Shown: one piece after another, positions 1 through 8,500 of the stretch
Layout of the letters: every line of letters starts with the position of its first letter
Numbering within the stretch: position 1 is the first letter of the stretch
Origin: Polaromonas sp.
Lineage (GTDB): Bacteria; Pseudomonadota; Gammaproteobacteria; Burkholderiales; Burkholderiaceae_C
Assembly (NCBI GenBank): GCA_028292745.1
Contig: JAQGLT010000061.1
Coordinates: 1 to 64,000, forward strand
Length of the DNA stretch: 64,000 nt
Direction: 5' to 3'
Notes under the pieces: generated by a model
Told to the model about the DNA's origin: nothing
Databases searched by the model: none
Seen by the model: the letters and a program-made list of their open reading frames with translations, nothing else
Position numbers and translations under genes: made by a program

Positions 1-466
1 GCGCCGCGGCCATGCCGCCTGGGCCGCCGCCGCAGCCGATGTCCAGGATGCGGGCGCCCCCGGCCAGCGGCTGCCGGGCCAGTTCGGCCTCGATGCAGGC
101 CGCGAACCGGTAGGTGTCCGGGCCGAAAAACACCGCGTCCGCCGCCGCCGTGGGATAGGCCGAATGGGCATACAGCTGCCCGCCCAGGCTGGAAAAGCGG
201 ACCTGGCTGCGAAACCGGCCTTCGAGGCCCGCGCTTTCTTCGAGCAGGCCGCCTTCGCGCAGCCAGCCCAGCACGTGCGCAGGCAGCAGTCTGGCGGCAA
301 ACGGGCGGCTCCAGCCGAAAACGCCGCGCAGGTCCCGGGCGGGGGCCGCAGCGCTGCGGGCATTGACGCGGGCATGGCTGGCCGGCGTGATGGTGGTGTA
401 CTGGTAGCCCACGCCTTGCAGCCAGCGGCCCAGCAGGGTCAGCGTGTCGGGGAGGGAAGGGGCCAT
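1..466 (-). CDS. Class I SAM-dependent methyltransferase (3' part cut by window edge)
   Basis: The minus-strand frame starts at ATG 466 and stays open to base 1, so only about the first 155 residues are present. The end of the visible part carries the glycine-rich SAM-binding motif I, ILDIGCGGGPGG, preceded by a hydrophobic strand. This is the nucleotide-binding loop of Rossmann-fold class I methyltransferases. The N-terminal 120 residues look like a substrate or lid region and contain an FFGPDTYRF stretch just before the SAM domain. The frame is missing from the supplied ORF track because it has no stop inside the window. The substrate cannot be read from this part; a small-molecule or protein methylase is equally possible. 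It runs away from the acetoacetyl-CoA synthetase gene and they share a 290-bp intergenic region. Confidence 0.8.
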   Translation of the reverse strand, partial: MAPSLPDTLTLLGRWLQGVGYQYTTITPASHARVNARSAAAPARDLRGVFGWSRPFAARLLPAHVLGWLREGGLLEESAGLEGRFRSQVRFSSLGGQLYAHSAYPTAAADAVFFGPDTYRFAACIEAELARQPLAGGARILDIGCGGGPGGMAAA

Positions 467-609
467 GTGAAAAGTGTGGGAGTGGGGAGTTTAATTTTGC
501 CTCCTTTCAAGTCCAGGCGATCGCGGCGGCTGCGCCGAGGCGCTGTAGGCGGCAGGCGGCGGGCGCGAATCGGCAGAAAACCTTGGCACCGGCCGCCCCC
601 TGGTGGCAT

Positions 610-656
610 GCTATTCATTTAATAGCTGCTGGCGCGCTCCACTCTGCGCTACAGCC
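610..656 (+). repeat. Dispersed ~50-bp palindromic repeat, copy 1
   Basis: The sequence has the form GCTATTcatttAATAGC, a short spacer rich in GCGC, then GCGCTACAGCC. The same layout recurs at least a dozen times in this window, in both orientations. This copy lies between the divergent methyltransferase and acetoacetyl-CoA synthetase genes. Its function is unknown. Confidence 0.7.
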
Positions 657-756
657 TTAATGATGCACAAAGCACAATGCGCAACCGGCCGGCGCCCGCC
701 TGAACCCGCAGGCACTGCTACGCTAGCCATTCCGTAAAAGCCGGTGGAGACAAACC

Positions 757-3021
757 ATGCGCCAGACGCCCCCCCACATTCCCCAGATCCGCCTGTACCA
801 GGACTGGCTGCGCGAGCGCCGCGGCCTGCGGTTCGACAGCTACGACGCGCTGTGGCGCTGGTCCACCACCGAGCTGGACGCCTTCTGGCAAAGCCTCTGG
901 GACTACTGCGACCTGCGCTCGCCCACGCCCCACGGCGCGGCGCTGGCGCGCAACACGATGCCGGGCGCCGAGTGGTTTCCCGGCGCCCAGGTCAACTATG
1001 CGCGGCAGGTGCTGCGCCATGCGGACGCCGCCCACGCCGCCGGCTGTCCCGCCGTGGTCAGCAGCAATGAACGGCAGCGCCTGCGCGAACTGAGCTGGCC
1101 CGAGCTGCGGCGCCAGGTGGCTTCGCTGGCGCTGCACCTCAGGGCGCAGGGCGTGCAGCCCGGCGACCGGGTGGCCGCCTACCTGCCCAACATCCCCGAA
1201 ACCGTGGTTGCCTTCCTGGCCACCGTGAGCATCGGCGGCGTGTGGAGCGTCTGCGCGCCCGACATGGGCACCCCTGCCGTGCTCGACCGCTTCCGGCAGA
1301 TCGCGCCCAAGGTGCTGATCGGCTGCGACGGCGTGACCCATGCGGGCCGCGACCATGACCGCCTGGGCGTGCTCGCCGAGCTACGCGCAGCCCTGCCCAG
1401 CGTGGGGCACACGCTGCTGCTGGGCAATCTGGATGCTATGGTTTCAGTAGCTGGTTGCGCAGACTGGACAAGCGCTACAGCACGAAATGACGCCGAAGTC
1501 GCCGCTTTCGAGCCGCTCTGGCTGGCGTTCGACCATCCGCTGTGGATCGTCTACTCCAGCGGCACCACGGGCCTGCCCAAGCCCATCGTGCACGGCCACG
1601 GCGGCATGATCCTGGTCCAGATGCAGCTGGGCAGGCTGCACAACGACATCGGCTGCAGCTACCACCCCAACTCCCTTGGCGAGCGCTACCACTGGTACAG
1701 CTCCACCGGCTGGGTGATGTGGAATGCGCAGGTGGGCGGCCTGCTGTGCGGCACCACCTGCGTGATCTTCGACGGCAACCCCGGCGGCAGCCGCGAGCGC
1801 CCCGACTGGACCACGCTGTGGCGCTTTGCCGCCGACACCGGCGTCACTTTTTTCGGCGCAGGCGCCGCATTTTTCGCCAATTGCATGAAGGCCGGCATCA
1901 TCCCCGCAGCCTGCGGCGACCTGCGCCGCATCCGCGCGCTGGGCTCCACCGGCTCGCCCCTGAGCGCCGCAGTGCAGCAGTGGGGCACGGCGTTCATGGC
2001 CCCCACGCTGGCCGCTTCGCGTGCTGCGCTGCCCCCCGAGGGGGCTGAACTGCGCTTGGGGCAGCCCGGCGCTGCGTTCATCGCCCCCACGCTGGCCGCT
2101 TCGCGCGCTGCGCTGCCTCCCGAGGGGGCTGAACTGCGCTTGGGGCGGCCCGGCGCTGCGTTCATTGCCCAGGCCGGTGTGGATGGCCGCAGCGACGGCC
2201 GCGCGGACGGCATCTGGTGGTGCAACATTTCCGGCGGCACCGACTTTGCCGGCGCCTTCATCGGCGGCAACCGCGAACTGCCGCAAACCCCCGGAACCAT
2301 GCAGTGCCGCATGCTGGGGGCGGCGGTCGAGGCCTGGGACGCGCAGGGCCGGCCGGTCGTCGGCGAGGTCGGCGAGCTGGTTTGCACCCAGCCCCTGCCG
2401 TCGATGCCCCTTTTCCTGTGGGGCGACGACAGCGGGGCGCGCTATGCCGCCAGCTATTTCGACATGTACCCGGCCGGCCATGGCCGCCAGCCGGGCGGCG
2501 GCGATGCCGGGCCGGAATTCGGCGCGGTCTGGCGCCACGGCGACTGGCTCCGCATCGACCCCGGCGCCGAGGGCGGCTGCGTGATCTACGGCCGCTCCGA
2601 CGCCACCATCAACCGCCACGGCCTGCGCATGGGCACCAGCGAGCTGTACAGCGCCATCGAGGCCCTGCCCGAGGTGCTGGATTCGCTGGTGGTCGACCTG
2701 GAGTACCTGGGCCGCCCCAGCTACATGCCGCTGTTCGTGGTGCTCAAGCCCGGCGTTGCGCTTGACGAGGCAATCAAGGGCCGCATCGCCCAGGCCGTCC
2801 GCACCGCGCTCAGCCCGCGTTTTGTGCCCGACGCCATTTTTCAGGTCGCCGACATCCCGCGCACGCTGTCGGGCAAGAAGCAGGAGCTGCCGATCAAGAA
2901 GCTGCTGCTCGGCCAGCCGCTGGACAAGGTGGTCAACCGGGAGGCCATGGCCAATCCGGGCTGCCTGGACTGGTATGTGGCGTTCGCGCAGGAACGGCTG
3001 CAATGCAGCGCAGGCGACTGA
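757..3021 (+). CDS. Acetoacetate--CoA ligase (acetoacetyl-CoA synthetase), with in-frame repeat insertions
   Basis: This ANL-family enzyme activates acetoacetate to acetoacetyl-CoA with ATP, letting ketone-body or polyhydroxybutyrate-derived carbon enter central metabolism. Visible marks are the N-terminal ACAS region with EWFPGAQVNYA, the AMP-binding P-loop YSSGTTGLPKPIVH near residue 265, and the ISGGTDFAGAFIGGN segment typical of this family. The C-terminal IPRTLSGKKQELPIKKLL supplies the catalytic lysine. At 754 residues it is about 60-100 residues longer than usual. The excess is two insertions: a piece of the ~50-bp dispersed repeat near residue 226, and a perfect-frame tandem 28-residue repeat at about residues 414-470. 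GGAG eight bases before ATG 757 supports the start. Whether the enzyme tolerates the insertions is unknown; the frame is intact. Confidence 0.9.
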   Translation: MRQTPPHIPQIRLYQDWLRERRGLRFDSYDALWRWSTTELDAFWQSLWDYCDLRSPTPHGAALARNTMPGAEWFPGAQVNYARQVLRHADAAHAAGCPAVVSSNERQRLRELSWPELRRQVASLALHLRAQGVQPGDRVAAYLPNIPETVVAFLATVSIGGVWSVCAPDMGTPAVLDRFRQIAPKVLIGCDGVTHAGRDHDRLGVLAELRAALPSVGHTLLLGNLDAMVSVAGCADWTSATARNDAEVAAFEPLWLAFDHPLWIVYSSGTTGLPKPIVHGHGGMILVQMQLGRLHNDIGCSYHPNSLGERYHWYSSTGWVMWNAQVGGLLCGTTCVIFDGNPGGSRERPDWTTLWRFAADTGVTFFGAGAAFFANCMKAGIIPAACGDLRRIRALGSTGSPLSAAVQQWGTAFMAPTLAASRAALPPEGAELRLGQPGAAFIAPTLAASRAALPPEGAELRLGRPGAAFIAQAGVDGRSDGRADGIWWCNISGGTDFAGAFIGGNRELPQTPGTMQCRMLGAAVEAWDAQGRPVVGEVGELVCTQPLPSMPLFLWGDDSGARYAASYFDMYPAGHGRQPGGGDAGPEFGAVWRHGDWLRIDPGAEGGCVIYGRSDATINRHGLRMGTSELYSAIEALPEVLDSLVVDLEYLGRPSYMPLFVVLKPGVALDEAIKGRIAQAVRTALSPRFVPDAIFQVADIPRTLSGKKQELPIKKLLLGQPLDKVVNREAMANPGCLDWYVAFAQERLQCSAGD
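1435..1486 (+). repeat. Dispersed ~50-bp repeat inside the acetoacetyl-CoA synthetase gene
   Basis: GCTATGgtttcAGTAGCTGgttgcgcag followed by AGCGCTACAGC matches the intergenic repeat family but lies within coding sequence. It encodes roughly DAMVSVAGCADWTSATARN, between two conserved parts of the ligase. The stem is degenerate, suggesting drift after insertion. Confidence 0.6.
1999..2166 (+). repeat. Two tandem 84-bp in-frame repeats within the acetoacetyl-CoA synthetase gene
   Basis: Two near-identical 84-bp units (1999-2082 and 2083-2166) each begin GGCCCCCACGCTGG or similar. Each contains the GC-rich palindrome CCCCCGAGGGGG and ends GCTGCGTTCAT. Each encodes 28 residues of the form APTLAASRAALPPEG..., so the frame is kept. 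GCGTTCATNGCC occurs before, between and after the units. A related pair lies in recQ. Confidence 0.85.
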
Positions 3022-3054
3022 CACCGGCCCGCTGCTGTCCTTGCGGTGCCTGGA

Positions 3055-4557
3055 TCAGCGCGGCCCTGCCTGCCCAGCAGCGACTCCCCGCAAGAATTCC
3101 GCAAGCCCGGCGTTGGCGCCAAGCCTGCCCGCCAGGGCCGCCGCCTGCATGACATCGCGCGCGGCGCCGATGCTTTCCTGAAGCTGAACGGCCTGCTTAC
3201 GCCAGCGCCTGGCGGGCCGCCGGGATAAAAGCGGGTGCACGGCTTCGATACCGTAGCGAAGCCGCTTGGCAAGGATCCGGGCCTGGTGCTGGCTTTGCGG
3301 ATCGGAAGCGCCTTTCAGGGCGCCCTCCATTTTTTGGTGCAGGCGGCCGATCCGGTGGCCGGCCCAGCGGCGCAGGGAAGTTTTCGGCGCCTCGTCGTCA
3401 AGCCCGTGCGCGTCGGGCAGCGCTTCGAGCCACTGCGTGATGGCCAGCAGCGTCAGGCCAACGGCGGGCTGTTCAAGCGCATGGCAGACCGATTTGCGGT
3501 GCAGCCCGGCAGCCTGCGTCAAGTCCCGCATCAGGGCTTGCCAGATTTCTTCCCTGTGCGGATTTCCTGCCGTGTAGGCGCCGGCGAACGGCGGCAGGGT
3601 TTCGGTGCGCGCCACATCGAGATCCCGCAGTTCGCCCACGAAGGTCAGCAGCGGCCGCAGCGGCTGCCAGTCGGGCATGGCCGGGCCCGCAAGCGCCGAC
3701 CTGAAAAGACGCCATGCGCTTTTAAAGCGCCGCCAGCCCACGCGGGCCTGGTGCACCGCCTCGGGGTCGCCGCCGGCGCGCAGCGCGTTCAGGTTGGTGG
3801 TGAAATGGCCGAACATTTCCCGCAACACCTGCTGCGCGGCAACGGCCAGGGGCATGCCGGCGGTCAGCCTGGGCGGCTGGGCGCGCAGAGGCAGGTCGAG
3901 CGTGCCCTGCAGCAAGGCATGGCCCCGCCCGGCCTTGCTGATGTTGAGCGGCAGCACGGCAATGGAGCGGGCAATCTGCGCCGCCACATCGAACAGGGCC
4001 TGCGGCTTGCCCGCGAGCAGTTCCAGCTCCAGTTCGCAGATGGCTTGCTGCCGGCCGCCGGCCACTATCTGCCCGATGTCCAGCGCCACCTCGACGATGC
4101 TGCCGCCCTGCCTGCGCACGGCCCAGCGGGTCCGCTCGAAGGCCGTCACGAAACACGGCGCCAGCGCCTGGAACAGGCGGCCATCGGCGTCGAGACCGGA
4201 CCACGGCGTGGCCTGAAGCGCCTCTGCCTGCAGTTCGCCGCCCGGCACGGGCACCTCCCATTCGCCCCGCCGGCTCAAGGCGGAGTCGCTGGCGCCGCCG
4301 ATCTTCAGCGTCTGCAGCCATTCGGGCGCCGCCTCGCCGCCCAGGCGCCGCAGCCGCAAGGCAACATGCCTGCGGTGCAGGTCCTGCCCGGGGGTGTCGT
4401 AGTAGATGTTGTGCACCTGCAGCCGGGTCGCCGGACGGCGTGCCAGTACCGCAACGCGTGTGAGCTTCTTGGCCAGGCTGGCCGGATCAGGCCCGGGCAA
4501 TGCCAGCTTGAGTTCGATTTCTTCCTGTCGCGGGGCGGCGGGGCGATGGGTTTTCAT
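3055..4557 (-). CDS. CYTH and CHAD domain-containing inorganic triphosphatase
   Basis: The N-terminal half is a CYTH domain: EIELKLALPG near residue 14 is the ExExK signature of the triphosphate tunnel fold, followed by further charged strands such as WEVPVPGG and CELELELLAG. This fold hydrolyses inorganic triphosphate in the YgiF group. The C-terminal half, from about residue 220, is a helical CHAD domain with repeated basic/His-containing helices such as VHQARVGWRRFKSAWRLFR and HQARILAKRLRYGIEAV, a domain known to bind polyphosphate. The order and the length of 500 residues fit YgiF-like proteins. The most likely role is cytosolic short-chain polyphosphate metabolism. It is followed on the same strand, after a 45-bp gap, by nnrD-type and phosphatase genes upstream, so it may be the last gene of a three-gene run. 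Confidence 0.88.
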   Translation of the reverse strand: MKTHRPAAPRQEEIELKLALPGPDPASLAKKLTRVAVLARRPATRLQVHNIYYDTPGQDLHRRHVALRLRRLGGEAAPEWLQTLKIGGASDSALSRRGEWEVPVPGGELQAEALQATPWSGLDADGRLFQALAPCFVTAFERTRWAVRRQGGSIVEVALDIGQIVAGGRQQAICELELELLAGKPQALFDVAAQIARSIAVLPLNISKAGRGHALLQGTLDLPLRAQPPRLTAGMPLAVAAQQVLREMFGHFTTNLNALRAGGDPEAVHQARVGWRRFKSAWRLFRSALAGPAMPDWQPLRPLLTFVGELRDLDVARTETLPPFAGAYTAGNPHREEIWQALMRDLTQAAGLHRKSVCHALEQPAVGLTLLAITQWLEALPDAHGLDDEAPKTSLRRWAGHRIGRLHQKMEGALKGASDPQSQHQARILAKRLRYGIEAVHPLLSRRPARRWRKQAVQLQESIGAARDVMQAAALAGRLGANAGLAEFLRGVAAGQAGPR

Positions 4558-4602
4558 GGAGCCGTACTGCGAATGTTCACCACTGGCAGTTTCCCGGCAG
4601 CC

Positions 4603-5499
4603 TCAGATGCCGTGCATGACCGGCGGTATTTCCAGCAGGATTTCGCGCGCCAGAAACCCCAGCGGCCCATGCCGCCTGGCCAGCCTTTTGCCGGCGCGCG
4701 CGTGCAGCACCACGCCCCAGGCGGCGGCCTGCTCCAGCGAGGCGCCGCGGGCCGCGAGCCCGGCCATGATGCCCGCCAGCACATCGCCCGAGCCGGACGT
4801 GCCCAGGCCCGCATTGCCCGAGACATGGCGCCATGCCGCCCCCTCGGGCGACATGATGAAGGTGGTCGCGCCTTTCAGGGCGATCACCGCGTTGACCCGG
4901 CGGGCCATGTCCTGCGCCACCACCGGCGCATCGTCGATGACCTCGTCCTTGCTGCGGCCGCTCAGGTGCGCCATCTCCCCCGCGTGCGGGGTCAGCAGCA
5001 CCGGCTGGTCAAAGCGGGGCTGGCGCAGCACTGCGTCCATCGCCAGCGCATCCAGAATCACCGGCACGTTCTTCAGCTGGCGCAGCAGCTTCACGACAAA
5101 TTCGACGCTGCCCTTGCCGTCCAGCAGGCCGGGGCCGATCAGGACCGCACCGCTGCGCGCCGTGCACTGCTTGAGCAGTTCGGTGCCCGAGGCCAGCAGG
5201 CCGCCGTCCGGGGCTTCGGGCAGCGCGATGACGCGCGCTTCGGGCATCAGGAGCGCCAGCCCCGCCGCCACGCTTTGCGCCGTGGCAATCGTGAGCTTGC
5301 CAGCGCCAGCGCGCAGCGCTGCCGTGGCCGCCAGCAGCGCCGCGCCGGGAATTTCCCGGCTGCCCGCCACCACCAGCACCTGCCCGCGGCCCTCCTTGTC
5401 CGATGAATCGTCGGCAAGGGGCAGCGGCCACTTGCGCAGGGCGTCCTTGTTCAGCTTGCGCGTGAGAACCGCAGGCTGCAGGGCTTTGGCTTCACGCAT
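4603..5499 (-). CDS. nnrD: ADP/ATP-dependent NAD(P)H-hydrate dehydratase
   Basis: This is the C-terminal YjeF-type (CARKD) domain as a stand-alone protein. It repairs damaged NAD(P)H hydrates using ADP or ATP. The diagnostic GTSGSGDVLAGIMAGL phosphate-binding motif lies near residue 215, LLTPHAGEMAHL near residue 150, and GQVLVVAGSREIPGAA near the start. No epimerase (YjeF N-terminal) domain is fused or adjacent. The ORF track starts at 5517, but the second methionine (MREAKAL) at 5499 is preferred because it leaves only an 8-base overlap with the upstream phosphatase gene. Such overlap suggests translational coupling. Confidence 0.88.
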   Translation of the reverse strand: MREAKALQPAVLTRKLNKDALRKWPLPLADDSSDKEGRGQVLVVAGSREIPGAALLAATAALRAGAGKLTIATAQSVAAGLALLMPEARVIALPEAPDGGLLASGTELLKQCTARSGAVLIGPGLLDGKGSVEFVVKLLRQLKNVPVILDALAMDAVLRQPRFDQPVLLTPHAGEMAHLSGRSKDEVIDDAPVVAQDMARRVNAVIALKGATTFIMSPEGAAWRHVSGNAGLGTSGSGDVLAGIMAGLAARGASLEQAAAWGVVLHARAGKRLARRHGPLGFLAREILLEIPPVMHGI

Positions 5500-6262
5500 T
5501 GGGCGCCACCGCCGCATCGGGCTCGGAGGTGACCGGCGTGCCTTCCTCGATCAGCGGCACCAGGAAATTCACCAGGTCCAGCAGGTACTGGGGCTCGGCA
5601 TTGCCATCGTCCTCGCCAATGGCCCGGTAGGAGGTGACGCTGCAGTTGGGCACGTCGCCCAGGCGGTCAATGCCCAGGATGGTCGCCTCATCCATCTGCT
5701 CCACCAGGTAGCGCATGCAGTTCACGATGACCTGATGCGCCACCACCAGCACCCGTTTGCCGGCGTATTCCCGCGTCGTCATTTCCAGCAGGCTGCGCAG
5801 CCGCAGGATGACGTCGCACCAGCTTTCGCCACCGGGCGGGCGAAAGTAGAACTTGCCGACATGGCCGCGCTGCTCGCTCAGTTCGGGGTATTTTTGAGTG
5901 ATGCCCAGGTGCGTCAGCCGGTCCAGGATGCCGAACTCCTTTTCGCGCAGGCGCTCGTCCAGGCGCAGCTTGACGTCGCTCGTAATGCCCGCGCTGTCCA
6001 GCAGCAGGCGGGCCGTTTCCTGCGCCCTGACGTACGGCGAGCACAGCACCACCTGGGGCTGCTCCTGCGCGGGCAGGCTGCCAAACCAGTGGCCCAGGCT
6101 TTCGGACTGGCGCCGGCCCAGGCCGGACAGGGGAACGTCGATGTCGCGCGTGGCAATGTCGATGACATGCAGGCCGCCGGCTTCGGCCGCATCGCGCGCC
6201 ACGTTGCCGGCGCTCTGGCCATGGCGCACCACCCATAAAATTTGCGGCAGTTTGGGGGTCAT
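5492..6262 (-). CDS. Histidine phosphatase family protein (phosphoglycerate mutase-like)
   Basis: LWVVRHGQSAGN near residue 10 is the RHG catalytic motif of the histidine phosphatase superfamily. LSGLGRRQSESLG follows, and the second conserved histidine sits in LVVAHQVIVNCMRYLVE near residue 180. The length of 256 residues fits a monofunctional phosphatase rather than a glycolytic mutase. The substrate cannot be read from sequence. It overlaps the NAD(P)H-hydrate dehydratase gene by a few bases and is probably cotranscribed with it. The upstream 200 bp towards the PPTase gene carries no other gene. Confidence 0.85.
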   Translation of the reverse strand: MTPKLPQILWVVRHGQSAGNVARDAAEAGGLHVIDIATRDIDVPLSGLGRRQSESLGHWFGSLPAQEQPQVVLCSPYVRAQETARLLLDSAGITSDVKLRLDERLREKEFGILDRLTHLGITQKYPELSEQRGHVGKFYFRPPGGESWCDVILRLRSLLEMTTREYAGKRVLVVAHQVIVNCMRYLVEQMDEATILGIDRLGDVPNCSVTSYRAIGEDDGNAEPQYLLDLVNFLVPLIEEGTPVTSEPDAAVAPNA

Positions 6263-6471
6263 GGCAGTTTCCTGTGCGCCGGGCAGTCCGGCAAGGCGGT
6301 CGGGGGCGTGGTGAAAGGCATGCGCCAGCGTAACGGCTGTCCGGCTGCCCGCCTGTCAGACGGTGTTTAGCCTGTTGTAGGAAAGCGCCGAAGCCGGGCC
6401 GCTGCCCTTGGCACGCAACCTTGCGGTGACCGCCAGTGTCGGGCCGCTTTGCAGCCGCGTCAGACCCCCAC

Positions 6472-7161
6472 TCAGTCCAGCAGCGCCAGGGCGGCCACAA
6501 AGCCCGCCGGCGCCGGCAGCGCCCAGGCCTGCAGCGGCGGCGCGGGGATATCGAACGCCACGGCATAGCGGCCCGACGGGCCCGGCACCACCGACACCGA
6601 CTGCAAATGGTCGGCAATGCCCAGCCCCAGGGCCTTGAGCACCGCTTCCTTGCCGCTCCAGATGCGAAAAAATGCCAGCGTGCCCGCCTCCGCATGCGCC
6701 TGTTCGCTGCAATGGCGCCGCTCCGCCGGGGTCAGGGCGGTGGCGACCGGCCAGTCGCCGGCCGGGCTGCCAACCGCCTCGATGTCCACCCCGACAGGCT
6801 GCCGCGCCGACAGCGCGATCAGCGCGTAATTTTTCGAATGCGACAGGTTGAAGTGCAGCCCTTCCCCGCCCGCCAGCCGGGGCTTGCCGAACCCATCGAT
6901 CCGCAGCGCCACCGCCTGCACCGCAATCTGCAGCCGCTCGGCCAGCAGCCGCCGCAGCGCCACGCGGGCCGCGGCAAAGCGCAGCCGGTGCGCCGGCTGG
7001 CGGTAGCGCAGGCAGCGCGCCTGCTCATCGGCCGGCAGCAGCGGGAGCAGCGCATCGAGCGCCACGTTTTGGGCGTCCAGCGCCAGCCGCCAGACCGCCA
7101 CGCCTGCCGGCAAGCCAGGCGGGGTGATGTCCTGGAGCAAGACCTGGGGAGAAGGGGGCAT
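6472..7161 (-). CDS. 4'-phosphopantetheinyl transferase, Sfp/AcpT superfamily
   Basis: The protein transfers phosphopantetheine from CoA to a serine of carrier proteins. The Mg-binding motif VGVDIEAV near residue 105 and the FFRIWSGKEAVLKALG motif (WxxKEA) near residue 155 are both complete. HFNLSHSKNYALIAL is the substrate-binding strand preceding them. The 229-residue length and pseudo-twofold layout match the Sfp type, which usually serves NRPS/PKS, rather than the shorter AcpS type. The hybrid NRPS/PKS at 37-48 kb would need such an enzyme, and no closer PPTase is visible, so this gene is a plausible activator. That link is an inference from co-occurrence; the gene could also serve other carriers. 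Confidence 0.88.
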   Translation of the reverse strand: MPPSPQVLLQDITPPGLPAGVAVWRLALDAQNVALDALLPLLPADEQARCLRYRQPAHRLRFAAARVALRRLLAERLQIAVQAVALRIDGFGKPRLAGGEGLHFNLSHSKNYALIALSARQPVGVDIEAVGSPAGDWPVATALTPAERRHCSEQAHAEAGTLAFFRIWSGKEAVLKALGLGIADHLQSVSVVPGPSGRYAVAFDIPAPPLQAWALPAPAGFVAALALLD

Positions 7162-7256
7162 CGGGTCCTCGGGTTATCGGGTCAAGGCTTGTTGTGTTCC
7201 TGGCTTGGCTGGGAAAGCAGGTGGGAGGAAAGTCTCATTCTCGAAAACATGGTTTT

Positions 7257-7310
7257 GCTATGAATTAAATAGCTGCTTGCGCAGGCGGCGCATGCGCTAG
7301 AGGCACTTTT
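7257..7310 (+). repeat. Dispersed ~50-bp palindromic repeat
   Basis: GCTATgaattaaATAGC, then TGCTTGCGCAGGCGGCGCATGCGC and TAGAGGC: one of the best-conserved copies. It lies just upstream of the PPTase gene, in the gap before the 133-residue membrane protein gene. Confidence 0.75.
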
Positions 7311-7379
7311 TACTGAAATTATCCAAAAATCATCCAGTTGGCATCTGTTCCGCGCGCCAGCGCTCAAGATAAACCGTCA

Positions 7380-7781
7380 TCAGCCGATCTGGCTTGCAAG
7401 GCGAAGCCTTGGCATGACTGCGAACACGAGCAGGAGCCCGAGGTATACCGCGCCCGATACCCTGTCCCGGCTGCTGATGAACTCGGCGAGGGTCTGGTGT
7501 TGAAGGAGAACGGCCAATCCCAGCTCGGCAACGACGGACAAGGCCAAGGCCAGGATGCCTGCAGCCAATGACCGGCGCGGCGAACGTATTTCGGGATAGC
7601 GCCGCAGGACGTGCCCGGCTGCAAAAAAGATAACGGCAGCCATGAAAGGCATTTCCGCAAGCTCAGCCCAGCGCTCGCCCAGGCGGGGCACAAGCATCGG
7701 AACGCGGAACATGCCCAGGACAAAGCCAGTGCCGAGCACGATGGCGAAGTACAGGAGCGCGGCGCGAATCGTTTTTGTCAT
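7380..7781 (-). CDS. Small integral membrane protein of unknown function
   Basis: The 133-residue product has four clear hydrophobic segments: about residues 8-25 (ALLYFAIVLGTGFVLGMF), 45-60, 73-92 and 112-126. Short charged loops separate them, for example RRYPEIRSPRRS. I do not recognise a named family. Similar four-helix proteins are common in proteobacteria, but none has a function I could name here. Neighbours are an outward-facing PPTase gene and a flavin reductase gene on the same strand, with about 200 bp between. The lysine-rich MTKTIR start fits an inside-first topology. Confidence 0.65.
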   Translation of the reverse strand: MTKTIRAALLYFAIVLGTGFVLGMFRVPMLVPRLGERWAELAEMPFMAAVIFFAAGHVLRRYPEIRSPRRSLAAGILALALSVVAELGLAVLLQHQTLAEFISSRDRVSGAVYLGLLLVFAVMPRLRLASQIG

Positions 7782-7981
7782 GGGTATGGGTTGTAAAGCG
7801 GGGGCTCGTGATGCTTGGCGCCCGAGCTACATCAAAAATAGCAACAAACCCGGCAGCGTTCAACAACGGGCTTCATTACTGCCCAAGTCCAAAACCCGAC
7901 CCAACAGCGCAGGCTGAACATTCTGATGGTAGGGCGCATTCGTTTCGATCACCCGACAGCCTGCTGTCTGGCCCCGCCCGC

Positions 7982-8500
7982 TCAAAGCGGATGTTCGGTG
8001 TAGAACTTCCCGCCATGAAACAGCAGCGGCGCCGCGCCGGCGCGGTGGCTGCAGCGCTCGACCTCGCCGACGAAGATGACGTGGTCGCCCTCTTCGTAGC
8101 GGCTGCGGTTGAAGCACTCGAAAGTCGCCGCCGCGCCGCTCAGCAGCGGCGCGCCGCACGCGCCTTCGCTGAACGGCACGCCCTGCCAGCGGTCCGGGCG
8201 TTTGCTGGCAAAGCGCTCGGCCAGCTCCTTCTGGTCGGCGGCCAGGATATTGATGGCGTAGTGCGAGCCGGTGCTCAGCGCGCTCATCGACGTGGCGCCT
8301 TGCGACAGGCTCCACAGAACCAGGGGGGGGTGCAGCGACACCGAGTTGAAGGAATTGGCGGTCAGGCCGATCAGCGCGCCGGCCGGCGTGCGGGCGGTGA
8401 CGATGGTCACGCCGGTGGCAAACATCGCCAGCGAGGATCGGAATTCTTGGGCGGAAAAGCTCGGCCGGCCTGCTTGGCGAAGAGGAGAAGGAGGCAACAT
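7982..8500 (-). CDS. Flavin reductase family protein (NADH:FMN oxidoreductase type)
   Basis: The 172-residue product is full length for the flavin-reductase-like, FMN-binding split-barrel family. It shows FRSSLAMFATGVTIVTA at residues 20-36, GLTANSFNSVSLHPPLVLWSL at 45-65, and a C-terminal GDHVIFVGEVERC followed by PLLFHGGKFY. These match small reductase partners that supply FMNH2 or FADH2 to two-component monooxygenases. No oxygenase gene is next to it. The hybrid NRPS at 43-48 kb contains a luciferase-like monooxygenase domain that needs reduced flavin, so a functional link is possible but rests only on chemistry. Confidence 0.85.
   Translation of the reverse strand: MLPPSPLRQAGRPSFSAQEFRSSLAMFATGVTIVTARTPAGALIGLTANSFNSVSLHPPLVLWSLSQGATSMSALSTGSHYAINILAADQKELAERFASKRPDRWQGVPFSEGACGAPLLSGAAATFECFNRSRYEEGDHVIFVGEVERCSHRAGAAPLLFHGGKFYTEHPL

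Noticed and set aside
3235-5406. Plus-strand ORF of 723 residues across two minus-strand genes
   Set aside because: It spans the CYTH/CHAD and NAD(P)H-hydrate dehydratase genes and shows no domain; a shadow ORF.
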